Positions 1 to 8,155 of a DNA stretch of 64,000 nucleotides are shown one piece after another. Made by a program: the position numbers and the translations under genes. The DNA is from Bacteroidaceae bacterium (GTDB taxonomy: Bacteria; Bacteroidota; Bacteroidia; Bacteroidales; Bacteroidaceae): positions 28,679 through 92,678 of the forward strand of contig JAFYQQ010000001.1 in assembly GCA_017559845.1 (NCBI GenBank), read 5' to 3'. The notes beneath the pieces are model-generated. The model was not told the origin of the DNA and searched no databases. It saw only the letters and a program-made list of their open reading frames with translations. The stretch's first letter is position 1. The number at the start of each line of letters is the position of its first letter.

Positions 1-358
1 TAGCAGCAGTAACCTGATCAGCGGTTTGGAAACCCATCTTATTGATGATTTCCAGAACCATGCTGGTGAATTCATCGGCAGAAACCATGTTTGCGATAGC
101 GTCATCAATCATCTTCTGAACCTGCTCGGGAGTCAATGTGCAGTTGCACTCCTTGATGGCTTCGATCTGTTTGATCAATTCCTCAATCTGGCTGGTCTGT
201 GTCTTAACGACTTCCTCCAATTTTGCATTCTTGTCTTTCAAGGTTCCTAACTCAATGCGGTCAATTCCGCAGTCGTCATGATCCTTACAAGAATTGAACG
301 TTCCCATGCTGGTCACTGCAAGTGCCAAAAGCACGACTTTTGTGAAGTTCTTTTTCAT
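1..358 (-). CDS. Coiled-coil surface lipoprotein, N-terminal part (runs off left edge)
   Basis: The reading frame is open from ATG at 358 to the window edge (about 119 residues seen). It begins with a basic, hydrophobic signal peptide ending FNSC, so it is a lipoprotein with lipidated Cys24, followed by the acidic stretch KDHDDC often seen on Bacteroidota surface-exported lipoproteins. Residues about 36-70 (GTLKDKNAKLEEVVKTQ...) have heptad character and predict a coiled coil. Then comes LTPEQVQKMIDDAIANM, a short helical repeat typical of large cell-surface proteins of Bacteroides. The C-terminal part is outside the window, so the function cannot be named. A good sigma-ABfr promoter lies 93-123 nt upstream. 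Confidence 0.8.
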   Translation of the reverse strand, partial: MKKNFTKVVLLALAVTSMGTFNSCKDHDDCGIDRIELGTLKDKNAKLEEVVKTQTSQIEELIKQIEAIKECNCTLTPEQVQKMIDDAIANMVSADEFTSMVLEIINKMGFQTADQVTAA

Positions 359-450
359 CTTTGTTGAATATTAATTTGTTATTATTTAAATATTATTTCG
401 TTTTGTGTCGTAGGCATCTGTAGCCAATTTACAGTATACCTAATAATGTG

Positions 451-481
451 CAAAGTTATAAATAATTATTTTCTCCCCAAA
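451..481 (-). promoter_or_regulatory. Promoter for the left-edge lipoprotein
   Basis: On the minus strand TTTG (481-478), 19 nt, then TAACTTTG (458-451), an exact match to the Bacteroidota TTTG/TAnnTTTG consensus. Transcription should start near 444 and give a leader of about 85 nt. Confidence 0.75.
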
Positions 482-690
482 CTTTTTGCTAAAAAACTTC
501 TTATTTTTAGTGAAATATGACTTGATTCCTATTCCTTTTTTTGCGTCTATGTCAATCTTGCTTTCGGGCAACAAAAGAATTAGTCAATGAGACATGTGTC
601 CAAAAGGCATGTTAGAGGTCTAAAATACGATTTAAATCGTCCTTTTCTTCCATAAAACCAAGTATCCAATTCAAAAAGATGGCAGATAAT

Positions 691-721
691 TTTGCGGAAT
701 CATTTTTTTGGGGTACTTTTG
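691..721 (+). promoter_or_regulatory. Promoter for the sigma factor gene
   Basis: TTTG at 691-694, 19 nt, TACTTTTG at 714-721: both boxes match the Bacteroidota housekeeping consensus. The start codon at 759 gives a leader of about 30 nt. Confidence 0.75.
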
Positions 722-758
722 CATGACGTATTATGTTCAAGAGGCAATAAATACATAG

Positions 759-1619
759 ATGAGACAGCTAAAAATATCTAAAAGCATTACCAGCCGCGAA
801 AGCCATGCACTGGACCGTTATCTCACTGAAATCGGTAGAGAAGACTTGTTGTCATTGGATGATGAGATTGAATTGTCACAGCGTATCCGTAAGGGCGACA
901 AGGAAGCGTTGGACCGCTTGGTTCGCGCGAACCTTCGTTTTGTGGTCAGTGTGGCAAAACAATACCAAAACCAAGGACTGCCTTTGCCCGATTTGATCAC
1001 CGAAGGTAACATCGGCCTCATTAAGGCTGCCGAAAAGTTTGATGAAACCCGCGGATTCAAGTTTATCAGTTATGCAGTTTGGTGGATCAGACAGACTATT
1101 CTCCAAGCATTGGCAGAGCAGAGCCGTATTGTGCGTTTGCCTCTGAATCAGGTAAGTGCGGTAAGTCGTATGAAAAAGGTTATCCAACAGTTTGAGCAGG
1201 AATATGAGCGCAAACCCAGTGCGCAGGAGTTGGCTGAACTGACAGATGTGGCCGAGGATAAGATTCATGATGCATTACGTTCTGACGGACGCCATGTCAG
1301 TGTGGATGCTCCCTTCCAAGAGGGCGAGGACAATAGTCTTTTGGATGTAATGACCAATCCTGATATGCCCAGTACGGATAATGTGATGATGGGCGAGTCG
1401 CTTACGCTTGAGATTGATCGTGTTTTGTCATCACTGAAGGAACGCGAAGAACTTGTTATTCGAATGTCTTTTGGAATTGGCGAGCGTGAAATGACATTGG
1501 ATGAAATCGGAGACAAGTTGGGTCTGACCCGTGAGCGTGTACGTCAGATTAAGGAGAAAGCCATAAAGCAGCTGCGCGAGTCTGGTATGAGCAAGCAGTT
1601 GAAAGCATATTTAGGATAA
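759..1619 (+). CDS. RpoD-like primary-type sigma-70 factor (possibly a paralogue)
   Basis: Sigma-70 subunit of RNA polymerase, 286 residues. Bacteroidota primary sigma factors have this length because they lack region 1.1 and the long non-conserved insert. Region 1.2 ([13 protein letters not shown]), region 2 ([18 protein letters not shown], then [21 protein letters not shown], the -10 recognition and melting helix), region 3 ([21 protein letters not shown]) and region 4 ([28 protein letters not shown], the -35 binding helix-turn-helix) are all present. From memory the classical Bacteroides RpoD begins the same way but differs at many region 1.2, 3 and 4.1 positions, so this may be a second RpoD-type factor rather than the housekeeping one. 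It is monocistronic, with its own promoter and terminator. Confidence 0.9.
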   Translation: MRQLKISKSITSRESHALDRYLTEIGREDLLSLDDEIELSQRIRKGDKEALDRLVRANLRFVVSVAKQYQNQGLPLPDLITEGNIGLIKAAEKFDETRGFKFISYAVWWIRQTILQALAEQSRIVRLPLNQVSAVSRMKKVIQQFEQEYERKPSAQELAELTDVAEDKIHDALRSDGRHVSVDAPFQEGEDNSLLDVMTNPDMPSTDNVMMGESLTLEIDRVLSSLKEREELVIRMSFGIGEREMTLDEIGDKLGLTRERVRQIKEKAIKQLRESGMSKQLKAYLG

Positions 1620-1639
1620 AATTAAAGTTGGATAAATAT

Positions 1640-1669
1640 AATAAAAGGCGGAAATTTCCGCCTTTTATT
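1640..1669 (+). terminator. Intrinsic terminator after the sigma factor gene
   Basis: A perfect palindrome with arms of about 15 bp (AATAAAAGGCGGAAA and its complement) lies 20 nt after the stop codon and ends in CCTTTTATTG. It could act in both directions, serving the convergent DUF4091 gene too. Confidence 0.75.
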
Positions 1670-1676
1670 GTTATCT

Positions 1677-1739
1677 CTAGTTTTCCTGGTTTTCTAGAAG
1701 GGCTAGAAATTCTAGATGCTCTAGAAAAACTGGAACTTT
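1677..1739. repeat. 9-bp CTAGAA tandem array A (about 7 units)
   Basis: Seven degenerate units of about 9 nt with consensus CTAGAAnnn start near 1677, 1686, 1694, 1703, 1712, 1721 and 1730. The array lies between the convergent sigma factor and DUF4091 genes. The 20-nt core TAGAAGGGCTAGAAATTCTA (1695-1714) recurs exactly at 7385-7404 in array B. Confidence 0.8.
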
Positions 1740-1741
1740 TT

Positions 1742-3433
1742 TTATTCAACTGCTCGCAATGCGGTTTTTCCACGTTTCAGTATGCTTTCAATGTCTACAT
1801 CGGGGCCAACGGGCGCTATGTCAAACTCCTTGATGGCATTGTTCAGTTTTTCCAGTTTTGCGTCTTTGAGTTCTTGGCGCAATATGCGGATTTTCTCAAA
1901 GTCTTGTATACCTTCCACCAGACGCATCATGCGGATGCTGCTACCACCGGGATAAACCAGGAAGCAGTCTCCGGCAGGCCAGTTGCCAAATCGGGTCTCT
2001 GTCATCTGGTTGTTAATCCAGCTGTTATATGCCCAGCGCAGATAGCCGTTGAATCCCAATGATGCTACGTGCCAGCCGAGGAAGGCCGATTCTGACGGAG
2101 GTGAGAAGGTAAAGGTGTTGGGACGCTGAGGACCACAACAGGTATAGAACGAGATGCGGTTGCCTTTTTCAAGGTGTGAGGACAATGCCTTGGGTTCAAT
2201 GTTGGCATGGTCATAAATGAAACTGATGTCATACATACGTTCTGCCACTTCGGGGCCGAAATAGTTGATGGCACCCTTTACCCTCCATGCCTTATCGGCC
2301 TTGTAAAGCACTTGATAAGCTGGTTCCAGAAGGTCTTTGGGACGTTCGTCCATGGCAATGCAAGTCTTGCCGAACCAACCTTTCTGACGCAGATGGGCGG
2401 CAAAGTCTTTCAGGAAGGGCAGAAGATATTCTTCATATTCCTTGCTGCCAGGCTTCAGGGTGGGCTGATAGGTGCAGTTTTCCGCTTCGTCAAAGTATTC
2501 GAATTTCAGATGCCAGGGTACAATGGTGTAGCAGTCAATCTGTTCGGTGATGCCGCAGCTCATCATGAACTCCACCCACGCGTCGAACACCTTGTAGTTA
2601 TATTCCCAAGTGCCGTCAATGCACTTCTTCTTGCCAATCATGCTCTCGAAGGGGTGCTGTGTCTGTCCGTTCCAGGGATGCTTGATGATGCTGCAGGTGA
2701 TGACCTTCTGTCCGGCTTTTGCCAGTTGGGTCATGACGGGACGCATCAGGTCGAAATGTTCCTGGCTCCAAAGGGGTACATTGTAGTGGCGGGCCACAGA
2801 ATAGGGGTTCTGCCAGAGGTCAAGATGGAATTTCCACTTGGAGGGTTCGGGCAGCGTGCGCTTGCCCACTTCCACCTGGAAGGGGATTTCCAACGTTTCC
2901 CCATCGCATACTGCGCTCAGGGTTCCCTTGTATTTGCCGGAGGCGGCATCCTGGGGCACGTTCACGTCAAGCCATATCGGGCGCAGGGTCTGTGCCTCGA
3001 TGGCCATTGCACCGGTGGCGGGTTCCAGACGGTCGGCAATGAGGCAGGAATCCTTTCTGGTGTTGAAATAGTCGCTCATGACATAGCGCACGAAGTATGC
3101 CTTCACTGCACTTGCCGGAATGGAGTTCTTTCCGTTCTTCAGGTCGCTCACCTTTATGGTAAGGCTGCCGATGGCCTTGGGTGCCATCAGTACGGCCTGG
3201 GCGTTTACGCGTTCGCCTTTCCAGGCATAGAGGGATACCGCCTTCTCCAGTTTGGGTACGGCATTGCGTTGGTAGCGGATGTCCGTTGAACCCCATCCGA
3301 AGTTCAGTTTGTTCACTCCCTGCCAAGCCTCCGCGGGTGCTGGCTTCGGGTCGGCCGGTTCTTTGTCATTCTGTTGGGCAAAGATGGGCATGGCAGCCAT
3401 TGCCAGACTCATCAAAAAGATTTTTCCTTTCAT
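1742..3433 (-). CDS. DUF4091-type secreted glycoside-hydrolase-like protein
   Basis: A 563-residue exported protein. The ATG at 3433 is chosen because it starts a proper signal peptide (MKGKIFLMSLAMAAMPIFAQ) and lies downstream of a near-perfect promoter at 3479-3510; the longer frame that opens at 3559 would begin upstream of that promoter. The N-terminal half is beta-sandwich-like (residues about 40-200). The C-terminal half has TIM-barrel-like motifs (FHLDLWQNPYSVARHYNVPLWS, CYTIVPWHLKFEYFD, ...YLRWAYNSW) and ends with the DUF4091-like region (WPAGDCFLVYPG...SIRMMRLVEGIQDFEKIRIL). Members are secreted or periplasmic carbohydrate-active-like proteins with no settled substrate, so I name none. 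It is a single gene, convergent with the sigma factor. Confidence 0.8.
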   Translation of the reverse strand: MKGKIFLMSLAMAAMPIFAQQNDKEPADPKPAPAEAWQGVNKLNFGWGSTDIRYQRNAVPKLEKAVSLYAWKGERVNAQAVLMAPKAIGSLTIKVSDLKNGKNSIPASAVKAYFVRYVMSDYFNTRKDSCLIADRLEPATGAMAIEAQTLRPIWLDVNVPQDAASGKYKGTLSAVCDGETLEIPFQVEVGKRTLPEPSKWKFHLDLWQNPYSVARHYNVPLWSQEHFDLMRPVMTQLAKAGQKVITCSIIKHPWNGQTQHPFESMIGKKKCIDGTWEYNYKVFDAWVEFMMSCGITEQIDCYTIVPWHLKFEYFDEAENCTYQPTLKPGSKEYEEYLLPFLKDFAAHLRQKGWFGKTCIAMDERPKDLLEPAYQVLYKADKAWRVKGAINYFGPEVAERMYDISFIYDHANIEPKALSSHLEKGNRISFYTCCGPQRPNTFTFSPPSESAFLGWHVASLGFNGYLRWAYNSWINNQMTETRFGNWPAGDCFLVYPGGSSIRMMRLVEGIQDFEKIRILRQELKDAKLEKLNNAIKEFDIAPVGPDVDIESILKRGKTALRAVE

Positions 3434-3478
3434 GGACTTTAAAGGTATTATAAGTTTAACTTTGCTGTATATATATTG

Positions 3479-3510
3479 CAAATTTATGAAAACTTCCGCA
3501 TTATGCCAAA
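3479..3510 (-). promoter_or_regulatory. Promoter for the DUF4091 gene
   Basis: Minus-strand TTTG (3510-3507), 20 nt, TAAATTTG (3486-3479). Transcription would start near 3472, which supports the start codon at 3433. Confidence 0.75.
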
Positions 3511-3553
3511 TAATGCTGCCAATTTTGTCTCCCTTTTGTTTTGTGTCTTCATC

Positions 3554-3576
3554 GGACACGTCATGCCGTGTCCCTA
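3554..3576. repeat. REP palindrome a (supplies the RAYT stop codon)
   Basis: GGACACGTCATGCCGTGTCC followed by CTA; its reverse complement reads TAGGGACACGGCATGACG. The TAG stop of the neighbouring transposase (3576-3574, minus) is the first three bases of the REP in that orientation. It is inverted relative to the copies at 3815 and 4133. Confidence 0.85.
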
Positions 3577-4098
3577 CGAGTTCTTATAAAAGCAATCTGT
3601 TTCCCAATTCAATATATTGTTCTCTATATATTGCGAAATGTTGTTCCTGTCTTCTATACCCCTGATAATGTGGTCATGGAATCGTGGTTGCCATGCAAAT
3701 TGTATGCTGTTTTCGTTTGCAAATTTGGTTACGGATGATTTTAATATACCGATATAGGCCGATAATAATGGAAGTCTTTGTATTTTTATTTTCTGTTCCA
3801 AACGGTCTGCTTTTGTAGGGACACGGCATGACGTGTCCGGTTGTGGTTCCACTTTGATTATGGCATGAAAATGATTAGGCATTACCACATATTGTACTAT
3901 CCTTATATGTGGCTGGTGATGTGGCGTATTTTCAATGCATGCGACAAGGTGTTTCCCTATTTCCGAGAGCAGCATTTTTCCTTGGTGAATATTTCCGAAA
4001 AAATGTTTGTGTCCTTGTGTGCAAACGGTTACAAAATATTCCCCTTCATTATAGTCCAACCATGTTGCACGTGGTGATTTCCGTTTGGCGAGTTCCAT
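3574..4098 (-). CDS. REP-associated tyrosine transposase (RAYT, HUH/Y1 family)
   Basis: A 174-residue Y1-type transposase of the IS200-like RAYT group, single-strand nucleases thought to act on REP sequences. Visible signatures are YFVTVCTQGHKHFFG at the N-terminus, the HUH metal site in VVMPNHFHAII (about residues 70-80), the KSSVTKFAN helix, and the C-terminal WQPRFHDHIIRGIEDRNNISQYIENNILNWETD. Four REP palindromes lie within about 125 bp of the gene or inside it. One (3815-3840) is inside the coding region and is read in frame as QPDTSCRVPTK between the HUH motif and the following helix. Another provides the stop codon. Whether the protein is still active with this insertion is unknown. 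Confidence 0.85.
   Translation of the reverse strand: MELAKRKSPRATWLDYNEGEYFVTVCTQGHKHFFGNIHQGKMLLSEIGKHLVACIENTPHHQPHIRIVQYVVMPNHFHAIIKVEPQPDTSCRVPTKADRLEQKIKIQRLPLLSAYIGILKSSVTKFANENSIQFAWQPRFHDHIIRGIEDRNNISQYIENNILNWETDCFYKNS
3815..3840. repeat. REP palindrome b (inside the RAYT gene)
   Basis: Contains GGACACGGCATGACGTGTCC preceded by GTA. It matches REP a in reverse complement over about 23 nt and REP c in the same orientation. It lies in the middle of the transposase gene without breaking the frame. Confidence 0.85.
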
Positions 4099-4132
4099 GG
4101 TGTATGTTCTTACGTTTTACGTTCTTGTTTGA

Positions 4133-4155
4133 AGGGACACGGCATGACGTGTCCG
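4133..4155. repeat. REP palindrome c (upstream of RAYT)
   Basis: AGGGACACGGCATGACGTGTCCGG begins about 35 nt upstream of the transposase ATG, in the same orientation as REP b and with the same sequence through the palindrome. Confidence 0.85.
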
Positions 4156-4202
4156 GCCCAATATGTCGTATGTGTTTTGTTTCCCTTTGTTTTGTGCCTT
4201 TG

Positions 4203-4222
4203 CGGACACGGCATGCCGTGTC
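4203..4222. repeat. REP palindrome d (perfect form)
   Basis: CGGACACGGCATGCCGTGTC holds the perfectly symmetric version of the palindrome (GACACGGCATGCCGTGTC). It lies just after the stop of the DUF4493 gene at 4231. Confidence 0.8.
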
Positions 4223-4230
4223 AATGTCCG

Positions 4231-4965
4231 TTACGGAGTTACCACCACATTGGTAACGGTGGGCGTAAAGGTGTCGTCGTATGTGACGCTGATGCCAATA
4301 TAACCTAAATCCGAGCCTTTCAGATGCAGGCGTGAGAGGGTTTTGGCCTTCAGCTCAATGGTTCCGCTGCCTTTCCCGGTTTTGCCTTCGCTGTCAGTGG
4401 CTTCCACCTGATATGACAGTAGGGCAGTACCCTCATTACCCACGTTAAAATACCCCATTTGTTCCTCATCCGTAAACATCAGCGTGCGGTTGTTCAATGT
4501 GGCGGTGACGATAAAGCTTTCATAATAGAACGATGCGTCCTTTACCACTTGGAATGCGGCGTTTGCCATGGAACAACTTACCTTTATGGTCTTGCTTTTA
4601 TTCGCTTCAATGTCAAACAACACATTTCCGGCATACCGTGGTTGACCGTAGATGGATGGCTGTGCCTCTGCCTCTGTTTTGGTGCAACTTTCTGCCAATA
4701 ATGTATAGTCTGTTCCGGCTGAGAGGGAGATGGGACCTTGTATTTGCGAATAGCGTATGGGACTCATTATCATGTTTTCGTCCTTCTTTATGCTTACCAG
4801 GTAATCTATCTGGTCTCCGGATCTTGTAATGGTGGTGCTGTCCTTGGTGGGTGGGGCAACATGGAGCCATCCCTTGGGCATTGGCTCTATGTCAGCCACG
4901 CACGAAGCCAGTGTCAGCGCAGCCACATATATATATAATGTATATAGAATTGTCCTTTTCATCAT
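4231..4965 (-). CDS. DUF4493-type lipoprotein (last gene of the surface operon)
   Basis: A 244-residue lipoprotein with a signal peptide ending LASC (Cys22). It follows the pattern of the locus: a short linker, a strand of GxLxV type (GWLHVAPP), a TR motif (Arg48 in TITRSGD), the DYLVSIKK strand, then SLSAGTDYTLLAESCT, CSMANAAFQVV, and a C-terminal ISVTYDDTFTPTVTNVVV strand pair. These resemble DUF4493 and fimbrillin-like domains of Bacteroidota. Its ATG overlaps the TGA of the preceding gene (ATGATG at 4965-4960), so translation is probably coupled. The role is unknown; subunit or tip component of a surface assembly is an inference. Confidence 0.75.
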   Translation of the reverse strand: MMKRTILYTLYIYVAALTLASCVADIEPMPKGWLHVAPPTKDSTTITRSGDQIDYLVSIKKDENMIMSPIRYSQIQGPISLSAGTDYTLLAESCTKTEAEAQPSIYGQPRYAGNVLFDIEANKSKTIKVSCSMANAAFQVVKDASFYYESFIVTATLNNRTLMFTDEEQMGYFNVGNEGTALLSYQVEATDSEGKTGKGSGTIELKAKTLSRLHLKGSDLGYIGISVTYDDTFTPTVTNVVVTP

Positions 4966-7313
4966 TTCAACACTTTACGGACAGTTCCGTCCTTTGTCTT
5001 CACAATATTGATACCCTTGCGCAGCTCGTTCTGTCGCACACCGTCAAGGCCAAAAATGCCCTCTTCCGTCTGAAGAACGCCGTCCTTCACCTCGCCGATA
5101 AATGTGGCATTTCCCCACTCATCCAAAATTGCTACCCGAGTCCGAATATTTTGTGTCGTGGGGGGGATAAAGTAGGCGGTATAGGCGTTGATGGTGGAAC
5201 CGGCTCCGCCTAAGCTTAGCTTGCCACCTGCAATGCCGTAATTTCCTTCCATGGGCTGGTTCGGAGTATAGTTGCCTTGCATGGTCCAATTGTCTAAAGT
5301 AATGTCTCCTGCTACTGGCACCTTTACGGTAACATCTGTCCATTGTGGATTAGTAATGTCTGAAGGCAGATAGACAACATAAGGTTGGTTGGCCAACATT
5401 ATCCCATCTTCTTTTTTCTGAAGATATAATGTATATCCGTCCTGGCTGTTATAAGTAACGAAAGCAAGTTGGGCTATGTATGCGCCTTCTACGGCATTGA
5501 TGTCATATTCAAAGGGGAAAGTTGCAGTAAAGTGTCCTTGGGGAAGGGTACGATTAAGAATGACCTGTTGGTAGGTTCTTGCTTCGTAGTTAGGGGATTC
5601 TTTTGGATTCAAAATTAGTCTGTCGGCTTTGGTTTTCCCGGATACATTAATAACAACGGGAGTGCTGTTCTTTCCGCTGGGGTCAGTAATGGTAATGGTT
5701 CCTGCGTGTTCTCCTTCCGTGTTGTTAAGGTATGTAACCGCAATGGTCTCCGTTCCCATAATATCACCGCCTGTTTGGGTTGTATTTATTGGGTTGACTA
5801 TAAAATTTGAGTTTGAAGAGACAACCGCAGCACCAGCCCCCACATTACAATGGTTCAACACAAATGTCTGCGGCTCAACCGTAGCGCCTTGATAATGTTC
5901 GCCAAAGTTGAGCTCCGTGGTTTCTGTATTCATGTACCGGAGTTCGGTAATCTTTATGTTGCTTACATTTTCATAATATATGCAATAACATTTTATGCGA
6001 ACATAGCGTGTTGTTGGATTTAATTGTATTTCTATAGATCCATTGTTGGTACCTGTTGTCCATGCTTCGGTGAAATTACTGCCATCTGCTCCTTCATAGA
6101 CAGTCCATTTAACCTCACTATCTATATTGGAATCTGTAACTCTATAGTTAAAAGACAGTTTGTCAGGGATTCCAGTAAAGGCTATTTCGAACTCTCTGTT
6201 CCCATATGCCAAAGAATGATGTTGTATACCACCATCCCAAGCAAAACTACCACCATTAAGGTTTCGGGCAAGTACGCTCCAATTAGATTCAGTGATTTCT
6301 AAAGGCAAGTGATTCTGTGGCCTTTTCACCGTAATAGTATAGGATTCTGTTTTGGCATGCCAGTCATCATTACCGGCTTGGGTAACAGTGATGGTTGCAG
6401 AACCTTCTTTATCATATGTTACTAATGCACCGTCAACTACATTGGCTATGGTTGGGTCGCTACTTGAAAACGAGATATCTGTGTCTTCATTATTTGTGGT
6501 AAAACAATTCGAATAACTGCTGTTTGTCGCTACATCACTTAAAAACCATTCAAATATGGGATATTGCGGTTCCTTTGTAGTTGATCCCTTTACTGGAATT
6601 TCTATTGATTCATTTGTGCCGTTTGGGTCACTGATTATGATTTTTCCAGAGTGGTTTCCCACCTCGCTGTTGTCATATGACACTGAAATCTCCTCAGTTC
6701 CCATTTTATCTGCACCAGTAGATGTCAAGGTCGTTTTGTTGACTGAGAATTTAGAATCACTATCTGTATTATCACTTTTATATGAAATTGTCACTCCTGA
6801 GCCTGCATTACAATGGGATATTGTAAATTTTATGGGCTGCACAGTTGCATTATTGTTAATTGAACCAAAGTCTATTGAGGCTGTATTTGCTGTCAAGTAA
6901 CGACGCTTGGTTATTGAAATATTTGAAAAATTACCCCATAAATTTCCGGAATATAAAAAACGAATATATCTAACAGATGGATCTAACTCAATTGTAGCAC
7001 GACCTGAATTGTTTTCCGAAGTCCATTTGTTATTTGTCCATGAAGTACCATTTGAACTTACAGAGATAGACCAATATACTCCTGTGGAACTATCATTGGC
7101 ATCAAAGTTAAATGTGAGATCTTTTGGAATCCCTGAAAAATAAATTTCAGTACTTTTATCAGACCAATTAAATCCTCCTCCATTAGACCCGAAATTGCAA
7201 CTTTTCTCTGAAATAGGCAAATCTCCCCAATTATCAGCAGCCCACGCCTCACCATTACCACCTAGCAGGGCGGTAATAATCATCAGAATTATATATAGTA
7301 TCTTTTGCTTCAT
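4962..7313 (-). CDS. Large secreted protein with two lectin-like/Ig repeat pairs and C-terminal sorting tail
   Basis: A 783-residue exported protein with a Sec signal peptide ending GEAWA. It contains a duplicated unit. A beta-sandwich module (about 28-140, LPISEKSCNFGS...) is followed by an Ig/ASH-like module (about 141-245, ASIDFGSINNNATVQPIKFTI...). After a bacterial Ig-like stretch (about 250-335) both recur (about 340-470 and 472-560, ELNFGEHYQGATVEPQTFVL...). The C-terminus (GIFGLDGVRQNELRKGINIVKTKDGTV) is the tail found on many Bacteroidota secreted proteins, thought to direct surface delivery. It has no lipobox, unlike its neighbours. It overlaps the next gene by 4 nt and follows CTAGAA array B. 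A large adhesin role is plausible but unproved. Confidence 0.75.
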   Translation of the reverse strand: MKQKILYIILMIITALLGGNGEAWAADNWGDLPISEKSCNFGSNGGGFNWSDKSTEIYFSGIPKDLTFNFDANDSSTGVYWSISVSSNGTSWTNNKWTSENNSGRATIELDPSVRYIRFLYSGNLWGNFSNISITKRRYLTANTASIDFGSINNNATVQPIKFTISHCNAGSGVTISYKSDNTDSDSKFSVNKTTLTSTGADKMGTEEISVSYDNSEVGNHSGKIIISDPNGTNESIEIPVKGSTTKEPQYPIFEWFLSDVATNSSYSNCFTTNNEDTDISFSSSDPTIANVVDGALVTYDKEGSATITVTQAGNDDWHAKTESYTITVKRPQNHLPLEITESNWSVLARNLNGGSFAWDGGIQHHSLAYGNREFEIAFTGIPDKLSFNYRVTDSNIDSEVKWTVYEGADGSNFTEAWTTGTNNGSIEIQLNPTTRYVRIKCYCIYYENVSNIKITELRYMNTETTELNFGEHYQGATVEPQTFVLNHCNVGAGAAVVSSNSNFIVNPINTTQTGGDIMGTETIAVTYLNNTEGEHAGTITITDPSGKNSTPVVINVSGKTKADRLILNPKESPNYEARTYQQVILNRTLPQGHFTATFPFEYDINAVEGAYIAQLAFVTYNSQDGYTLYLQKKEDGIMLANQPYVVYLPSDITNPQWTDVTVKVPVAGDITLDNWTMQGNYTPNQPMEGNYGIAGGKLSLGGAGSTINAYTAYFIPPTTQNIRTRVAILDEWGNATFIGEVKDGVLQTEEGIFGLDGVRQNELRKGINIVKTKDGTVRKVLK

Positions 7314-7374
7314 TTAATATCTTTTTCCTTGGATGGAATCTGTTGTTTTGGGGCTTCTGAATAATCTGGTTTTT

Positions 7375-7464
7375 CCAGAGATTATAGAAGGGCTAGAAAT
7401 TCTATACTGACTAGAATGTCTATATTGGCTAGAAAAACTAGAAAGACCAGAAAATCTATATCAC
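7375..7464. repeat. 9-bp CTAGAA tandem array B (about 10 units)
   Basis: Units of exactly 9 nt begin at 7375, 7384, 7393, 7402, 7411, 7420, 7429, 7438, 7447 and 7456, with consensus CTAGAAnnn or CTATAnnnn. The array lies between the four-helix-bundle gene and the 783-residue gene and shares a 20-nt exact core with array A. Confidence 0.85.
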
Positions 7465-7475
7465 CCTGCCGGCCT

Positions 7476-8126
7476 TTAGCCTTGGCTGTTATGCTTTTTC
7501 AATTCCTCTTCCAATAGTTGTATACGTTTCTTTAATCGTTCTATTTCGTGGGCTTGCGCCTCAATTGTTTCGTTTTGGGTTTGTCGGCGGCCCAGTCGGG
7601 CAGCCGTCATGCGTTCTTTTATCCCTCCTTCTTCAATGAAGGTCTGCTCCAGTTGGGAGAGATAGGTGGTCATCATCTTGTCCACCTGACGGCAGAGGGT
7701 AATGGCCAGGTTGGCCAGTTCCTCGTCATTGGCCGTCTGATACATCTGGCTGTAGTCATCCTGGTTGTTATGCCGGCGACAAAAGTCCAGCATTGCCGCA
7801 AAGCGGGGATGCTTGTCATCCCATTTGCCCAACTGGCGGGCGGCAAGGTAATCCTCGTAATCTTCTTTCAGTTCCTTTATGCTGGCCCGCGCCACATTGA
7901 TGAGCTTGATTTCCATTTCGGTGGAGCTGACACCATCGGCACAGCCTTCCACAATATTCTGCTTGCCCGAGCGTGCCGCCTGCACCATCTGGTCCACTGT
8001 ACGGTCACTGCATTTCAAAAACCGCTTGGTAAAGGCGAATGTCAGCAGATAAAGAACATCCGTCTTTTTGTAGAAGAACAAGTCCTCATAATTGGCTTGG
8101 CGGCGAAGGAAATGCTCGTTGGGCAT
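7476..8126 (-). CDS. Four-helix-bundle protein (S23/23S-IVP family) with coiled-coil suffix
   Basis: A 216-residue cytoplasmic protein with no signal peptide, unlike every neighbour. Residues about 15-160 match the S23/intervening-sequence four-helix-bundle family, with the signatures SGKQNIVEGCADGVSSTEMEIKLINVARASIKELKEDY. Residues about 170-216 form a charged coiled coil (ETIEAQAHEIERLKKRIQLLEEELKK), the extra suffix domain seen in some Bacteroidota members. The biochemical function of the family is unknown; relatives are found inside rRNA intervening sequences and as accessory proteins of diversity-generating retroelements. Here the gene is bracketed by CTAGAA arrays B and C and interrupts an otherwise all-secreted operon, so the gene and its repeats probably arrived as a unit. 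Confidence 0.8.
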   Translation of the reverse strand: MPNEHFLRRQANYEDLFFYKKTDVLYLLTFAFTKRFLKCSDRTVDQMVQAARSGKQNIVEGCADGVSSTEMEIKLINVARASIKELKEDYEDYLAARQLGKWDDKHPRFAAMLDFCRRHNNQDDYSQMYQTANDEELANLAITLCRQVDKMMTTYLSQLEQTFIEEGGIKERMTAARLGRRQTQNETIEAQAHEIERLKKRIQLLEEELKKHNSQG

Positions 8127-8155
8127 ATTTTTTTGTTTTTTTTCTTTTAGATTGC

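Larger units (their letters stand above)
359..758. other. Divergent intergenic region with a 14-bp palindrome
   Basis: This 400-nt spacer separates the leftward lipoprotein from the rightward sigma factor. It is AT-rich and holds one promoter for each direction (451-481 minus, 691-721 plus). A perfect 14-bp palindrome, ACGATTTAAATCGT, lies at 627-640, about 50 nt upstream of the -33 box of the sigma-factor promoter, where a regulator could bind. No open frame or other structure was seen. Confidence 0.6.

Noticed and set aside
26..250. A 74-codon plus-strand frame at the left edge
   Set aside because: It is the complement of the coiled-coil part of the lipoprotein read from 358 on the minus strand.
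2207..3289. A 360-codon open frame on the plus strand opposite the DUF4091 gene
   Set aside because: It is antisense to a well-supported gene with signal peptide and promoter, and its translation resembles no family.
3434..3559. N-terminal extension of the DUF4091 protein
   Set aside because: The extension is upstream of the consensus promoter and would bury the signal peptide.
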